Assembly: GCF_038066595.1 (NCBI RefSeq)
Contig: NZ_JBBUTH010000007.1
Span: 496,001-560,000 of the forward strand
Direction: 5' to 3'
Source of the DNA: Pseudaquabacterium inlustre
Lineage (GTDB): Bacteria > Pseudomonadota > Gammaproteobacteria > Burkholderiales > Burkholderiaceae_C
Length of the DNA: 64,000 nt
Part shown: in pieces, positions 17,224 through 26,241 of the stretch
Layout: each line of letters begins with the position of its first letter
Position numbering within the stretch: position 1 is the first letter of the stretch
Notes under the pieces: generated by a model
The model's input: the letters and a program-made list of their open reading frames with translations, nothing else
Databases searched by the model: none
Told to the model about the DNA's origin: nothing
Program-made: the position numbers and the translations under genes

Positions 17224-18837
17224 TCAGGAAACGAGGCTGAAGGCGCGGCGTGGCCCGTCGTCGCCCAGGCGGTCGGTGGCCTGCAGCACCACGGTGTCGG
17301 CGGCCTGGGCATCGAGCTGCGTGGCCGCACCGGGCAGGGTGTCGAAGAACCACTGGCCGCTGCGACGCCGCCACAGCGCCCAGCGCCAGGGGGGGCGGCC
17401 GTCCGCCGTACGCAGCTGCAGCGTGCCGCCGGCCTCGCGGCGCAGCACCGGCGCGGCAGGCGGCGCGTCGCCGGTGGTCAACCAGGGTGTGGCCGGCACC
17501 AGCGCGGGCTGCACATAAGCCTCCTGGCGCAGGCGTTCGGCCAGGCCGCCCCGGTCTTGCAGCAGGGCCTTCAGGCTGAAGTGGATGTGGCCGCGCGCGC
17601 CGGGCCGCTGGCGCTGCAGCGCAATCTGCGCCAGCACCTCGTCGGCCGGCCAGGGGTCGGCGCTGCCATCGGCCACGCGGCTGCTGAACAGGCCCGGCCA
17701 CAGGTGGTGGCGGTGGGTGTTGCGGGCCAGCCAGTAATCCAGCAGCGGCTCGAAGGCCTGGGCCGTGCGGGCACGCGGCCAGTACAGCTGCGGCGCCAGC
17801 TCGTCCATCCAACCCTCGCTGCACCAGCGCTCCACATCGGCGAACAGCTGGTCGTACTGGCTGAAGCCGGTGATGCCCGGCGGGCGCAGTGCCGGCTGGC
17901 CGATGCCGAACGGGCTGATGCCCACGCGCACCCAGGGCTTGAGGGCCTGCACCGTGGGCTTGAGCGCCTGCACCAGGCGGTCGACATTGGCGCGGCGCCA
18001 GTCGTCGCGCGCCAGGCGGCCGCCACTGGCCTGGTTGGCCAGGTAGCCCTGCCAGCTGCGTTCGTCGTCAAAGGGCAAATCGCGGCCGGACGCGTCCTTC
18101 ACCGGGTAGGGGTAGAAGTAGTCGTCCAGGTGGATGGCGTCCACGTCGTAGCGCTGCACCACATCGGCCACCACGGCCAGCGTGTGGGCCAGCGCGCCGG
18201 GCTCGCCGGGGTCCAGCCATTGCTGGTCAGCCACCTGGCGCACCCATTCGGGATGGGCTTGCGACACATGGCCCGCGGCCGGTGCCGAGCGGGCCGAGGC
18301 ATGCCGCGCCCGGTAGGGGTTCAGCCAGGCATGCAGCTCGATGCCGCGGCGGTGCGCCTCGGCCACCCAGAAGGCCAGCGCGTCGAAGGGCTGGCCGGTG
18401 GCCTCGTCCATCGGGGCCACACCCTGCGTGCCCGACAGGTACTCGCTGGCCGGCTCCAGCGCCGACCGGTACAGCGCGTCGGCCGCCGGCCGCACCTGCA
18501 GGATCAGAGCATTCAGCCCGATGGCCTGGGCGCGCTCGATCTGCGCCAGCGCGCTGGCGCGCAGCGCGGCCACCGGCAGGCCCGGCGCCGCGGGCCAGTC
18601 GATGTGGGCCACGCTGGCTACCCAGGCGGCGCGCAACTCGCGCGGGGCTTCGGGCGGCTGCTCGGCCGCCGGCAGATCCACTGCCGGCACCTCGGGCCAC
18701 ATCGCTGGCGCGGCCGGCAGCGGCGTACCGGCCGGGATGGCACAGCCGGCCAGCCAGCCGGCCGCGCCCACTGCCACCCCGCCGCCGGCCGCGGCCAGCA
18801 GGGCGCGTCGTGTGGGCAGGGCGGCGGGCCGTGTCAC
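17224..18837 (-). CDS. GHL10 (DUF187) family glycoside hydrolase lipoprotein
   Basis: A 537-residue exported protein starting at a GTG that overlaps the amidase stop by four bases (GTGA). TRRALLAAAGGG resembles a Tat motif, and LAGC gives a lipidated Cys32. Residues 65-400 form the GHL10 TIM-barrel: ELRAAWVASVAHIDWP at its start, GLNALILQVRPAADALY, HAWLNPYR, and IHLDDYFYPYP with the expected acidic cluster. The C-terminal 120 residues resemble a fibronectin-like accessory domain. Family substrates are poorly defined. Its place between a muramyl amidase and MurQ suggests a peptidoglycan glycosidase (muramidase, hexosaminidase or anhydro-sugar activity); this is inference. Confidence 0.88.
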   Translation of the reverse strand: MTRPAALPTRRALLAAAGGGVAVGAAGWLAGCAIPAGTPLPAAPAMWPEVPAVDLPAAEQPPEAPRELRAAWVASVAHIDWPAAPGLPVAALRASALAQIERAQAIGLNALILQVRPAADALYRSALEPASEYLSGTQGVAPMDEATGQPFDALAFWVAEAHRRGIELHAWLNPYRARHASARSAPAAGHVSQAHPEWVRQVADQQWLDPGEPGALAHTLAVVADVVQRYDVDAIHLDDYFYPYPVKDASGRDLPFDDERSWQGYLANQASGGRLARDDWRRANVDRLVQALKPTVQALKPWVRVGISPFGIGQPALRPPGITGFSQYDQLFADVERWCSEGWMDELAPQLYWPRARTAQAFEPLLDYWLARNTHRHHLWPGLFSSRVADGSADPWPADEVLAQIALQRQRPGARGHIHFSLKALLQDRGGLAERLRQEAYVQPALVPATPWLTTGDAPPAAPVLRREAGGTLQLRTADGRPPWRWALWRRRSGQWFFDTLPGAATQLDAQAADTVVLQATDRLGDDGPRRAFSLVS

Positions 18838-19727
18838 GGCTTGGCGGGGCTGGCGGTGGGTGAAGTGGCGCCGCCGCCGTTGCGCGAGGCAGCCGCGCCC
18901 ACCGGCCCGGCCACCGCGGGCGGCGCCAGACCGGTCAGCGCCTGCAGCAGCGCGGCGGTCTCGGCATCGGGCTGGCCGTCGTACCGGGCCGGGCGGTACT
19001 TCATCTGGAACGCCGCGATCACGCGGCGCGTCGGCGCGTCCAGCTGGCCGTGGCGGTCCACCTGGAAGCCGTGCCGGGCCAGCGCCTCCTGGAACCAGGC
19101 CACGCCGGGCAGCTGCGCGTCGAACACCGGCCGCACCGCGGCCACCTTGGCGGCATCGGGCCAGGCGATCAGCCCGGCCTCGCCCAGCCGCTGCCACGGG
19201 AACAGCGGGCCGGGGTCGATCTTGCGCTGCGGCGCGATGTCGCTGTGGCCCAGCACGCGCTCGGGCTTGATCTGGTGGCGCGTGACGATGTCGCGCACCA
19301 GCGCCACCATCAGGTCCATCTGCGCCTGGGGGTAGGGCGTGAAGCGCTTGCTGCCGTCGGCGTTCTTCTCCTCGCCGGCATTCACGATCTCGATGCCGAT
19401 CGACGCGCTGTTGAGGTTGGCGCTGCCGGCCCAGAAGCTGGCCCCGGCATGCCAGGCGCGGCGGCTCTCGTCCACCAGCTGGTAGACGCGCGGCGGGCTT
19501 TCGTCGCTCAGCAGGTAGTGGGCCGACACCGCCTGCTCGGTGAGGATGCGTGCCGAGCGCGGCATGTCCTCGTCGGTGTAGTGCAGGATCAGGAACTGCA
19601 CGCGGCTGTCCTGGCCCTTGGCGCGGTAGGTGTCGCGGTCGATCTGCAGGCCACCGGGCTGCGCACAGCCGGCCAGCAGCGCCACGGCGCCCAGCGCCAG
19701 GGCCAGCAGGTGACGCCGGCGGCTCAT
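18834..19727 (-). CDS. N-acetylmuramoyl-L-alanine amidase lipoprotein, AmiD-like
   Basis: A 297-residue amidase_2 enzyme with a C-terminal peptidoglycan-binding domain. Lipobox LAGC at 18-21 predicts a lipoprotein. Zinc ligands are His49 (LILHYTDED), His161 (VLGHSDIAP) and Asp171 (KIDPG), with Glu113 and Lys169 as the catalytic pair, matching the AmiD arrangement. Residues 205-280 form the binding domain (ALARHGFQVDRHGQLDAPTRRVIAAFQ). It should cut peptides from MurNAc or anhydroMurNAc in the periplasm, providing free peptides for the divergent ABC importer and sugars for the kinase/MurQ route. Start and stop both overlap neighbours by four bases. Confidence 0.92.
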   Translation of the reverse strand: MSRRRHLLALALGAVALLAGCAQPGGLQIDRDTYRAKGQDSRVQFLILHYTDEDMPRSARILTEQAVSAHYLLSDESPPRVYQLVDESRRAWHAGASFWAGSANLNSASIGIEIVNAGEEKNADGSKRFTPYPQAQMDLMVALVRDIVTRHQIKPERVLGHSDIAPQRKIDPGPLFPWQRLGEAGLIAWPDAAKVAAVRPVFDAQLPGVAWFQEALARHGFQVDRHGQLDAPTRRVIAAFQMKYRPARYDGQPDAETAALLQALTGLAPPAVAGPVGAAASRNGGGATSPTASPAKP

Positions 19728-20788
19728 GCGGCGTCCCCCATCAGCCGCGCAGCGCGGCGCGCGGCGCCGGCGGCGGTGCTTTCCTCGGCCAGCGGCGCCT
19801 GCGTCACCGGCAGCGTGTCGGGCAGGGCCGCGCTCATGGCGGCGGCCAGGCGCGGGCTCAGCAGAAAGGCCCGCCCGGCTAGCGCCACCGGCCGCGGGCC
19901 GAAGCGCCGCGCCAGCGCCAGCGCCAGACGCGCCAGCTCGCGGCCGGCCTCGTCCAGGATGTCGGCCGCATCGGCATCGGCCTGCTCGGTGCCCGCCGGG
20001 CCGTCGGCCGCGGCCACGGCGCGCGCCAGCAGGCCGATCTCGCCGCGCGAGGCATGGGCCAGCCAGTGGCGGCTGAGCGCCCAGTCGCCCAGGTCGTTGT
20101 CCAGGTCCACGCCTTCGCCGGCCTCGCGGGCGATGACGGCCAGCACCCGCCGTGCCATGCCGGAACGGCGCCAGGCGCCGGGCTCGGCGTCCTCGGCGCG
20201 CCAGATGCGGCGCAGCGCCTGGCGGGCGATCCAGTGCGCGCTGCCGCCGTCGTCGATCAGGCCGCCCCGGCCGCCGACGCGGTGGAAGTGCCCGCCGGCA
20301 TCCACATGCCCGGCGATGGAGCCGGTGCCGGCATAGACCAGAAAGCCCGCACCCGGCGCAAAGGCCACCTGGCAGGCCATCTCGATGTCGCTGGTGACCT
20401 CGATGCGAGCACCGGGCACGCCCAGCACCTTGGCCAGCATCTGCCGCAGCAGCGTGCCGCCGGCGCGGTCGGTGCCCGTCACGCCGGCGCACACCGCGCC
20501 CACCGGGCCCAGTTGCAGCGGCTTGCCCACCGGGTGGCCGTTGCCGCGCACGCGCTGGCCCAGCGCCGCCATCACCTCGGCTGCGGCTTGCTGGCCGTGC
20601 GGCTGGCCCAGCAGCGCGGCGGTGAAGCCGGGCAGATCACCCTGGGCGTGCAGCCGGCCGGTGGCATCGGCCAGCGCCCAGCGCGTGGAGGTGCCGCCCA
20701 CGTCCAGGCCCAGGCCCAGCGCCGGCAGGGCCGGGCCCTGGGGCGGCGGTGTGGAGGATGCGAGCGAGGGAACTGCGTCGAACGCCAT
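19724..20788 (-). CDS. BadF/BcrA-type amino sugar kinase (MurNAc/GlcNAc kinase candidate)
   Basis: A 354-residue ASKHA-fold kinase. The phosphate-1 loop is LGLDVGGTSTRWALAD near residue 30, phosphate-2 is VYAGTGSIAGH near residue 150, and GGRGGLIDDGGSAHWIARQAL follows, as in glucosamine and N-acetylglucosamine kinases of the BadF family. The Clostridium MurK enzyme of this family phosphorylates both MurNAc and GlcNAc. Being first in an operon ending with MurQ makes MurNAc-6-phosphate the expected product. The ATG at 20788 faces the divergent transporter operon 176 bases away. Confidence 0.82.
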   Translation of the reverse strand: MAFDAVPSLASSTPPPQGPALPALGLGLDVGGTSTRWALADATGRLHAQGDLPGFTAALLGQPHGQQAAAEVMAALGQRVRGNGHPVGKPLQLGPVGAVCAGVTGTDRAGGTLLRQMLAKVLGVPGARIEVTSDIEMACQVAFAPGAGFLVYAGTGSIAGHVDAGGHFHRVGGRGGLIDDGGSAHWIARQALRRIWRAEDAEPGAWRRSGMARRVLAVIAREAGEGVDLDNDLGDWALSRHWLAHASRGEIGLLARAVAAADGPAGTEQADADAADILDEAGRELARLALALARRFGPRPVALAGRAFLLSPRLAAAMSAALPDTLPVTQAPLAEESTAAGAARRAARLMGDAA

Positions 20789-20964
20789 CGGATGCGGTGA
20801 AAGCCAAGCCGGCCGATTGTGCAGCCCGCCGGCCACCGGCTTGTGAAGCCCCGCGCCACCCCGGATGCCTGGATGGCACCGGGCCATCACCTCTGGCAAT
20901 GCCCAGGTCGCCCTGGCATGACCCCTGCATAGAATGGTTTTCACATCCCAGGAGGACTTGACGC
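20789..20964. promoter_or_regulatory. Divergent promoter region of the peptidoglycan salvage locus
   Basis: These 176 bases separate the kinase operon from the peptide transporter operon and must drive both. TAGAAT at 20930-20935 could be a -10 element for the rightward operon, though no good -35 sits 17 bases before it. The ribosome site AGGAGG at 20950-20955, nine bases before the ATG, is the strongest in this part of the window. No operator palindrome is convincing. Confidence 0.4.
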
Positions 20965-22605
20965 ATGACCCTTGCCGCCGCCCGCCCGACCCGCCTGCCG
21001 CTGAGCCGCCGTGCGATCCACGCCGCCAGCCTGGCCGCACTGATCACCGCCGCCGTGCCCTTCGCCACCAGCCCCGCGCTGGCCGCCACGCCGAAAGACA
21101 CGCTGGTCATCGCACTGGCCTTCGACGACATCATCACGCTGGATCCCGCCGAGGCCTTCGAGATCTCGGCCGGCGAGTTGATGGGCAACAGCTACGACCG
21201 CCTGGTGCGCCTGGATACGGCCGACACCAGCAAACTGGTGGGCGACCTGGCCAAGGGCTGGACGGTCTCGGCCGACGGCAAGACCTACAGCTTCGAGCTG
21301 AAGCCGGGCCTGAAATTCGCCTCGGGCAACCCGATCACCGCCGACGACGTGGCCTGGTCGCTGCAGCGCGCGGTGCTGCTCGACAAGAACCCGGCCTTCA
21401 TCCTCACGCAGTTCGGCTTCACCAAGGACAACGTCAAGACCGCCATCCAGGCCACCGGCGCGCTGACGCTGACCATCACCACCGACAAGGCCTACGCCCC
21501 CAGCTTCGTGCTGAACTGCCTGACCGCCAACGTGGCCAGCATCGTCGACAAGAAGCTGGTGCTGGCCAACGAGGCCAATGGCGACCTGGGCGCCGCCTGG
21601 CTGAAGACGCACTACGCCGGCTCGGGCCCGCTGAAGATCCGCGAATGGCGCGCCAACGAGCTGGTGGCGCTGGAGCGCAACGACGCCTATGCCGGCACCA
21701 AGGCCAAGCAGGCCCGCGTGATCTACCGCCACGTGAAGGAATCGGCCACCCAGCGCCTGATGCTGGAAAAGGGCGACATCGACATCGCCCGCAACCTCAG
21801 CCCGCAAGACCTGGAGGCCCTGGGTGCCAACAAGGACGTGAAACAGATCGCCTCGCCCAAGGGCACGGTGTACTACATCGGCCTGAACCAGAAGAACCCC
21901 AACCTGGCCAAGCCCGAGGTGCGCGAGGCGCTGAAGTGGCTGGTGGACTACCAGGCCATCGGCGGCACGCTGATGAAGAACATCGGTGTGGTGCACCAGA
22001 ACTTCCTGCCGCAAGGCCTGCTTGGCGCCGCCAAGGACAACCCCTACAAGCTGGACGTGGACAAGGCCAAGGCCCTGCTGGCCAAGGCCGGCCTGGGTGG
22101 CGGCTTCAAGATCACGATGGATGTGCGCACCGTGCAGCCCATCCAGGGCATGGCCGAGGCCTTCCAGGCCACGGCCAAGCGCGCCGGCATCGACATCGAG
22201 ATCATCCCCGGCGACGGCAAGCAGACGCTCACCAAGTACCGCGCCCGCAGCCACGACATGTACATCGGCCCCTGGGGCGCCGACTACTGGGATCCGCACA
22301 CCAATGCCGACACCTTTGTGCGCAACCCCGACAACAGCGACCAGGCCAAGAGCAAGCCGCTGGCCTGGCGCAATGCCTGGGACATCCCCGAGCTGACCAA
22401 GCAGGCGGATGCCGCCGTGCTGGAACGCGATGGCGCCAAGCGCGCCAAGATGTACCAGGCCATGCAGGCCGAGTTCCGCAAGACCAGCCCGTTCATCATG
22501 CTGTTCCAGCAGACCGAGGTGGCGGCGTACCGCGCCAATGTGGAAGGGCTGAAGCTCGGCCCCACCTTCGACACCAACTACGTGTTCAACGTCGGCAAGA
22601 AGTAA
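20965..22605 (+). CDS. Periplasmic oligopeptide-binding protein (SBP_bac_5), DppA/MppA-like
   Basis: A 546-residue type II periplasmic binding protein. Residues 1-40 are a signal peptide with SRRAI, so Tat export is possible. The mature part opens KDTLVIALAFDDIITLDPAEAFE, continues with FELKPGLKFASGNPITADDVAWSLQRA (the SBP_bac_5 hallmark) and ends normally. Relatives bind di- and oligopeptides, nickel or, in MppA, murein tripeptide. Divergence from an AmiD/MurQ operon and a following DacB gene suggest murein peptides as ligand. That assignment is contextual. Confidence 0.88.
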   Translation: MTLAAARPTRLPLSRRAIHAASLAALITAAVPFATSPALAATPKDTLVIALAFDDIITLDPAEAFEISAGELMGNSYDRLVRLDTADTSKLVGDLAKGWTVSADGKTYSFELKPGLKFASGNPITADDVAWSLQRAVLLDKNPAFILTQFGFTKDNVKTAIQATGALTLTITTDKAYAPSFVLNCLTANVASIVDKKLVLANEANGDLGAAWLKTHYAGSGPLKIREWRANELVALERNDAYAGTKAKQARVIYRHVKESATQRLMLEKGDIDIARNLSPQDLEALGANKDVKQIASPKGTVYYIGLNQKNPNLAKPEVREALKWLVDYQAIGGTLMKNIGVVHQNFLPQGLLGAAKDNPYKLDVDKAKALLAKAGLGGGFKITMDVRTVQPIQGMAEAFQATAKRAGIDIEIIPGDGKQTLTKYRARSHDMYIGPWGADYWDPHTNADTFVRNPDNSDQAKSKPLAWRNAWDIPELTKQADAAVLERDGAKRAKMYQAMQAEFRKTSPFIMLFQQTEVAAYRANVEGLKLGPTFDTNYVFNVGKK

Positions 22606-23625
22606 GTGATCCGACGCCTGGCCGCCGCGGCACGCTTCAGTGCCGTGGTGGCCCTCACCTACCTGGGCCTGCTGGCCGCCACCTTCTTCATCGGCCGCGT
22701 GATGCCGATCGACCCGGTGCTGGCCATCGTGGGCGACCGCGCGCCCGAGCATGTGGTGCAGCGGGTGCGCGCAGAACTGGGCCTGGATCAGCCGCTGACC
22801 AGGCAGTTCGGCATCTACGTGCGCAAGGCGCTGAGTGGGGATCTGGGCACCAGCGTGCTCACCGCCCGCCCGGTGGCGGAGGACATCCGCAAGACCTTCC
22901 CGGCCACGCTGGAGTTGGCCACCTGCGGCATCCTGATCGGCGCCGGCCTGGGCGTGCCGCTGGGCGTGTGGGCCGCCGTGCGCCGCGGCGGCTGGGCCGA
23001 CCAGGCCGTGCGCGTGATGGCACTCGTCGGCTACTCGGTGCCCATCTTCTGGCTGGGGCTGATGGCCCTGCTGGTGTTCTACGCCAAGCTGGGCTGGGTG
23101 GGCGGCCCAGGGCGCATCGACGTGGCCTACGAGTTCAGCGTGCCCACCGTCAGCGGCCTGCTGCTGCTGGATGCGGCCCTGGCCGGCGAGTGGGAGGCCC
23201 TTGGCAACGCGCTCAGCCACCTGGTGCTGCCGGCCGCGCTGCTGGGCTACTTCTCGCTGGCCTACATCTCGCGCATGACGCGCAGCTTCATGCTGCACGA
23301 GCTGGCGCAGGAGTACATCGTGGCCGCCCGCGCCAAGGGCCTGAGCGAGGCGCGCATCATCTGGCGCCATGCGCTGCGCAATGCCATGGTGCCGCTGGTA
23401 ACGGTGATCGCCCTCAGCTACGCCGGCCTGCTGGAAGGCTCGGTACTCACCGAGACCGTGTTCGCCTGGCCCGGCCTGGGCCTCTATTTGACCAACAGCC
23501 TGCAGAACGCCGACATGAACGCCGTGCTGGGCGCCACGCTGGTGGTGGGCACGGTGTTCATTGCGCTGAACCTGTTGAGTGACCTGCTGTACCGCGTGCT
23601 CGACCCACGCACGAGGCGCCCATGA
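22606..23625 (+). CDS. Peptide ABC transporter permease, DppB family
   Basis: A 339-residue inner-membrane permease. It starts at a GTG directly abutting the TAA of the binding-protein gene, and no ATG fits better. The first span is followed by a periplasmic loop with DRAPEHVVQRVRAELGLDQPLTRQFGIYV, the DppB hallmark. The EAA cytoplasmic loop EYIVAARAKGLSEARIIWRHAL lies near residue 243. It is longer than the typical 306-residue DppB because of an extra loop near residues 165-200. It pairs with the DppC subunit encoded next, with a four-base overlap. Confidence 0.92.
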   Translation: MIRRLAAAARFSAVVALTYLGLLAATFFIGRVMPIDPVLAIVGDRAPEHVVQRVRAELGLDQPLTRQFGIYVRKALSGDLGTSVLTARPVAEDIRKTFPATLELATCGILIGAGLGVPLGVWAAVRRGGWADQAVRVMALVGYSVPIFWLGLMALLVFYAKLGWVGGPGRIDVAYEFSVPTVSGLLLLDAALAGEWEALGNALSHLVLPAALLGYFSLAYISRMTRSFMLHELAQEYIVAARAKGLSEARIIWRHALRNAMVPLVTVIALSYAGLLEGSVLTETVFAWPGLGLYLTNSLQNADMNAVLGATLVVGTVFIALNLLSDLLYRVLDPRTRRP

Positions 23626-24530
23626 GCAGCACCGCCAACCTACACGCCTGGCTGATGAGCGAGCACCCCGCCTCGCGCCGCCAGGCCACCTTCGGCCGGG
23701 CCTATGCCGCCTGGCGCGGCTTTGCGCGCAACCGGCTGGCGCTGCTGGGCCTGGCCATCGTGATCGGGCTGGTGCTGCTGGCCGCGCTGGCGCCCTGGCT
23801 GGCCAGCCATTCGCCCACCGCGGGCGAGCTGACGCAGCGGCTGCAGGCGCCTTCGGCCACCCACTGGTTCGGCACCGACGACCAGGGCCGCGACATCGCC
23901 GCGCGGCTGCTGCATGGCGCGCGCATCACGCTGGCCGTGGTGAGCCTGGTGGCGGTGCTGGCCGCGCCCATCGGCCTGCTGGTGGGCACGGTGGCGGGCT
24001 ATGCCGGCGGCTGGGTGGATGCGGTGCTGATGCGCATCACCGACATCTTCCTGTCCTTCCCCAAGCTGATCCTGGCGCTGGCCTTCGTGGCGGCCTTGGG
24101 GCCGGGCATCGGCAACGCCATCCTGGCCATCAGCATCGTGTCGTGGCCGGCCTATGCGCGCATCGCCCGGGCCGAGACGCTGGTGGTGGCGCAAAGCGAC
24201 TACATCGCCGCCGTGCGCCTGCTGGGTGCCAGCCCCGCGCGCGTGGTGCTGCGCCACATCGTGCCGCTGTGCCTGCCGAGCGTGATCGTGCGCGTGACGC
24301 TGGACATGGCCGGCGTGATCCTCACCGCCGCGGGCCTGGGCTTCTTGGGCCTGGGCGCGCAGCCGCCGCAGCCCGAGTGGGGCGCGATGATCGCCACCGG
24401 CCGCCAGTTCGTGCTCGATCAATGGTGGGTGGCCGCCGCCCCCGGCGCCGCCATCTTCATCGTGAGCCTGGGATTCAATCTGCTGGGCGATGGGCTGCGC
24501 GATGCGCTCGATCCCAAAGGTGATCAATGA
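23622..24530 (+). CDS. Peptide ABC transporter permease, DppC family
   Basis: A 302-residue inner-membrane permease. The cytoplasmic N-terminus and first span (LALLGLAIVIGLVLLAALAPW) lead to HWFGTDDQGRDIAARLLHGARITL, the DppC signature. The EAA loop SDYIAAVRLLGASPARVVLRHI and the final FNLLGDGLRDALDPK are complete. It overlaps both neighbours by four bases. With DppB it forms the pore for the bound peptide. Confidence 0.93.
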   Translation: MSSTANLHAWLMSEHPASRRQATFGRAYAAWRGFARNRLALLGLAIVIGLVLLAALAPWLASHSPTAGELTQRLQAPSATHWFGTDDQGRDIAARLLHGARITLAVVSLVAVLAAPIGLLVGTVAGYAGGWVDAVLMRITDIFLSFPKLILALAFVAALGPGIGNAILAISIVSWPAYARIARAETLVVAQSDYIAAVRLLGASPARVVLRHIVPLCLPSVIVRVTLDMAGVILTAAGLGFLGLGAQPPQPEWGAMIATGRQFVLDQWWVAAAPGAAIFIVSLGFNLLGDGLRDALDPKGDQ

Positions 24531-25384
24531 GCACGCATGAGCCGCTGCTGACCGTGCAGAACCTGCGCGTGGCCTACCCCCAGCGCCACGGCGGGGACAT
24601 GGGCCTGCGCGAGGTGGTGCGCGGCGTGAGCTTTGCCCTCGGCCGTGAGCGGCTGGGCATCGTGGGCGAATCGGGCTCGGGCAAGAGCCAGACCGGCCGC
24701 GCCGTCCTGGGCCTCACCGCGCCCGGCGGGCAGGTGACGGCCGATGCGCTGCGCTTCGACGGCATCGACCTGCTCACCTGCCCACCCGCCCAGCGCCGCG
24801 CGCTGCGCGGCGGGCGCATCGCCATGGTGCTGCAAGACCCCAAGTTCAGCCTGAACCCGGTGATGACGCTGGGCGCGCAGATCACTGAAACCCTGCGCGC
24901 CCACCAGCCCACGGTGGGCCGCAGCGAGGCCAAGCGCCGCATGCTGGCCGCGCTGGAGGCCGTGCGCATCGACGACCCCGCCCGCGTGGCCGGCCTGTAC
25001 CCGCACGAGGTGTCCGGCGGCATGGGCCAGCGGGCGATGATCGCGATGATGCTGATCGCCGGGCCCGAGCTGCTGATCGCCGACGAACCCACCTCGGCGC
25101 TGGACGTCACCGTGCAGCTGGAGGTGCTGGGCATCCTGGACGGCCTGGTGCGCGAGCGCGGCATGGGCCTGGTGTTCATCTCGCATGACCTGCGCCTGGT
25201 GAGCAGCTTTTGCGACCGCGTGCTGGTGATGTATGCCGGCCGCGTGGTGGAAACGCTGGACAGCGGCCGCCTGCACGAGGCCACCCACCCCTACACCCAG
25301 GGCCTGCTGAACTGCCTGCCGCAGATCGACACGCCGCGGTATCCGCTGCCCGTGCTGGACCGAAAGCCGGAGTGGCTGGCATGA
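24527..25384 (+). CDS. Peptide ABC transporter ATP-binding protein, DppD family
   Basis: A 285-residue ATPase. Walker A is GESGSGKSQTG, the Q-loop is MVLQDPKFSLNP, the signature is VSGGMGQRAMIAMML, and Walker B is LLIADEPTSALDV. All are intact. The C-terminal oligopeptide/dipeptide domain is short: the chain ends soon after HPYTQGLLNCLPQID, about 35 residues less than typical DppD, and the Cys cluster found in many relatives is not seen. It overlaps both neighbours by four bases. Confidence 0.93.
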   Translation: MSTHEPLLTVQNLRVAYPQRHGGDMGLREVVRGVSFALGRERLGIVGESGSGKSQTGRAVLGLTAPGGQVTADALRFDGIDLLTCPPAQRRALRGGRIAMVLQDPKFSLNPVMTLGAQITETLRAHQPTVGRSEAKRRMLAALEAVRIDDPARVAGLYPHEVSGGMGQRAMIAMMLIAGPELLIADEPTSALDVTVQLEVLGILDGLVRERGMGLVFISHDLRLVSSFCDRVLVMYAGRVVETLDSGRLHEATHPYTQGLLNCLPQIDTPRYPLPVLDRKPEWLA

Positions 25385-26187
25385 GCGACACCCCCGTCGC
25401 CATCGGTTTGACGGTCGATGGCCTGACCGTGCGCTACGGCGCCTTCACCGCGCTGACCGAAGTGGGCTTCACGCTGGCCCCTGGCGAAGCCCTGGGCCTG
25501 GTGGGCGGCAGCGGCTCGGGCAAGAGCACGGTGCTGCGCGCCATCTGCGGCCTGGCGCCGCGCAACGCCGGCCAGGTGCAACTGCAAGCCGAAGGCGAGG
25601 GCGCAACCACCGCACTGCCCAGCCCCGGCAGCCTGGCCTTCCGCCGCTGCGTGCAGATGGTGTTCCAGGACCCGTTCGGCTCGCTCCACCCGCGCCAGAC
25701 GGTGGACCGCCAGCTGGCCGAGCCGCTGGCCATCCACGGCGTGCCCGATGCCGAGGCGCGCATCGCCCGCGCGCTCGACGAAGTGGGCTTGAGCGACGGT
25801 TTCCGCTTCCGCTACCCGCATCAACTCTCCGGCGGCCAGCGCCAGCGTGTGGCCATTGCCCGCGCGCTGATTTTGGAGCCGCGTGTGCTGCTGCTGGACG
25901 AACCCACATCGGCACTGGATGCCTCGGTGCAGGCCGAGGTGCTGAACCTGCTGGACAGCCTGCGCCAGCGCCGGCGCTTGAGCTACCTGATGGTGAGCCA
26001 CGACCTGGCCGTGGTGACGCACCTGTGCCAGCGCCTGCTGGTGATGGAACGCGGCCGCATCGTGGAACAGCTGACCGCGCCCGATCTCGCCGCCCGCCGC
26101 GTGCAGGCCCCGGCCACGCAGGCGCTGCTGGCGGCGGCCCAGGGCTTTGTGCGCCGGCCCGCCGCGCCAGCCGGGCCGGTGGCCTGA
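25381..26187 (+). CDS. Peptide ABC transporter ATP-binding protein, DppF family
   Basis: A 268-residue ATPase. The ATG at 25381 overlaps the dppD stop (ATGA). Walker A is GGSGSGKSTV, the Q-loop is MVFQDPFGSLHPRQTV (the DppF form), the signature is LSGGQRQRVAIARAL, and Walker B is VLLLDEPTSALDA. The C-terminal extension is short and lacks a full oligopeptide domain. It completes the five-gene importer. The next gene, a PBP4-type enzyme, starts 54 bases on. Confidence 0.93.
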   Translation: MSDTPVAIGLTVDGLTVRYGAFTALTEVGFTLAPGEALGLVGGSGSGKSTVLRAICGLAPRNAGQVQLQAEGEGATTALPSPGSLAFRRCVQMVFQDPFGSLHPRQTVDRQLAEPLAIHGVPDAEARIARALDEVGLSDGFRFRYPHQLSGGQRQRVAIARALILEPRVLLLDEPTSALDASVQAEVLNLLDSLRQRRRLSYLMVSHDLAVVTHLCQRLLVMERGRIVEQLTAPDLAARRVQAPATQALLAAAQGFVRRPAAPAGPVA

Positions 26188-26241
26188 ACCACCCACCCGG
26201 CACCTCACCCCAGCGCGGCAACACCCCACCCCACACACCCC

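Noticed and set aside
17134..19335. A 733-codon plus-strand frame opposite the GHL10 and amidase genes
   Set aside because: Shadow of two genes with clear catalytic motifs; the translation has no recognisable fold.
20941..23370. An 809-codon minus-strand frame opposite the oligopeptide transporter genes
   Set aside because: Antisense shadow of dppA/dppB-type genes with no domain motif and biased His/Gln content.
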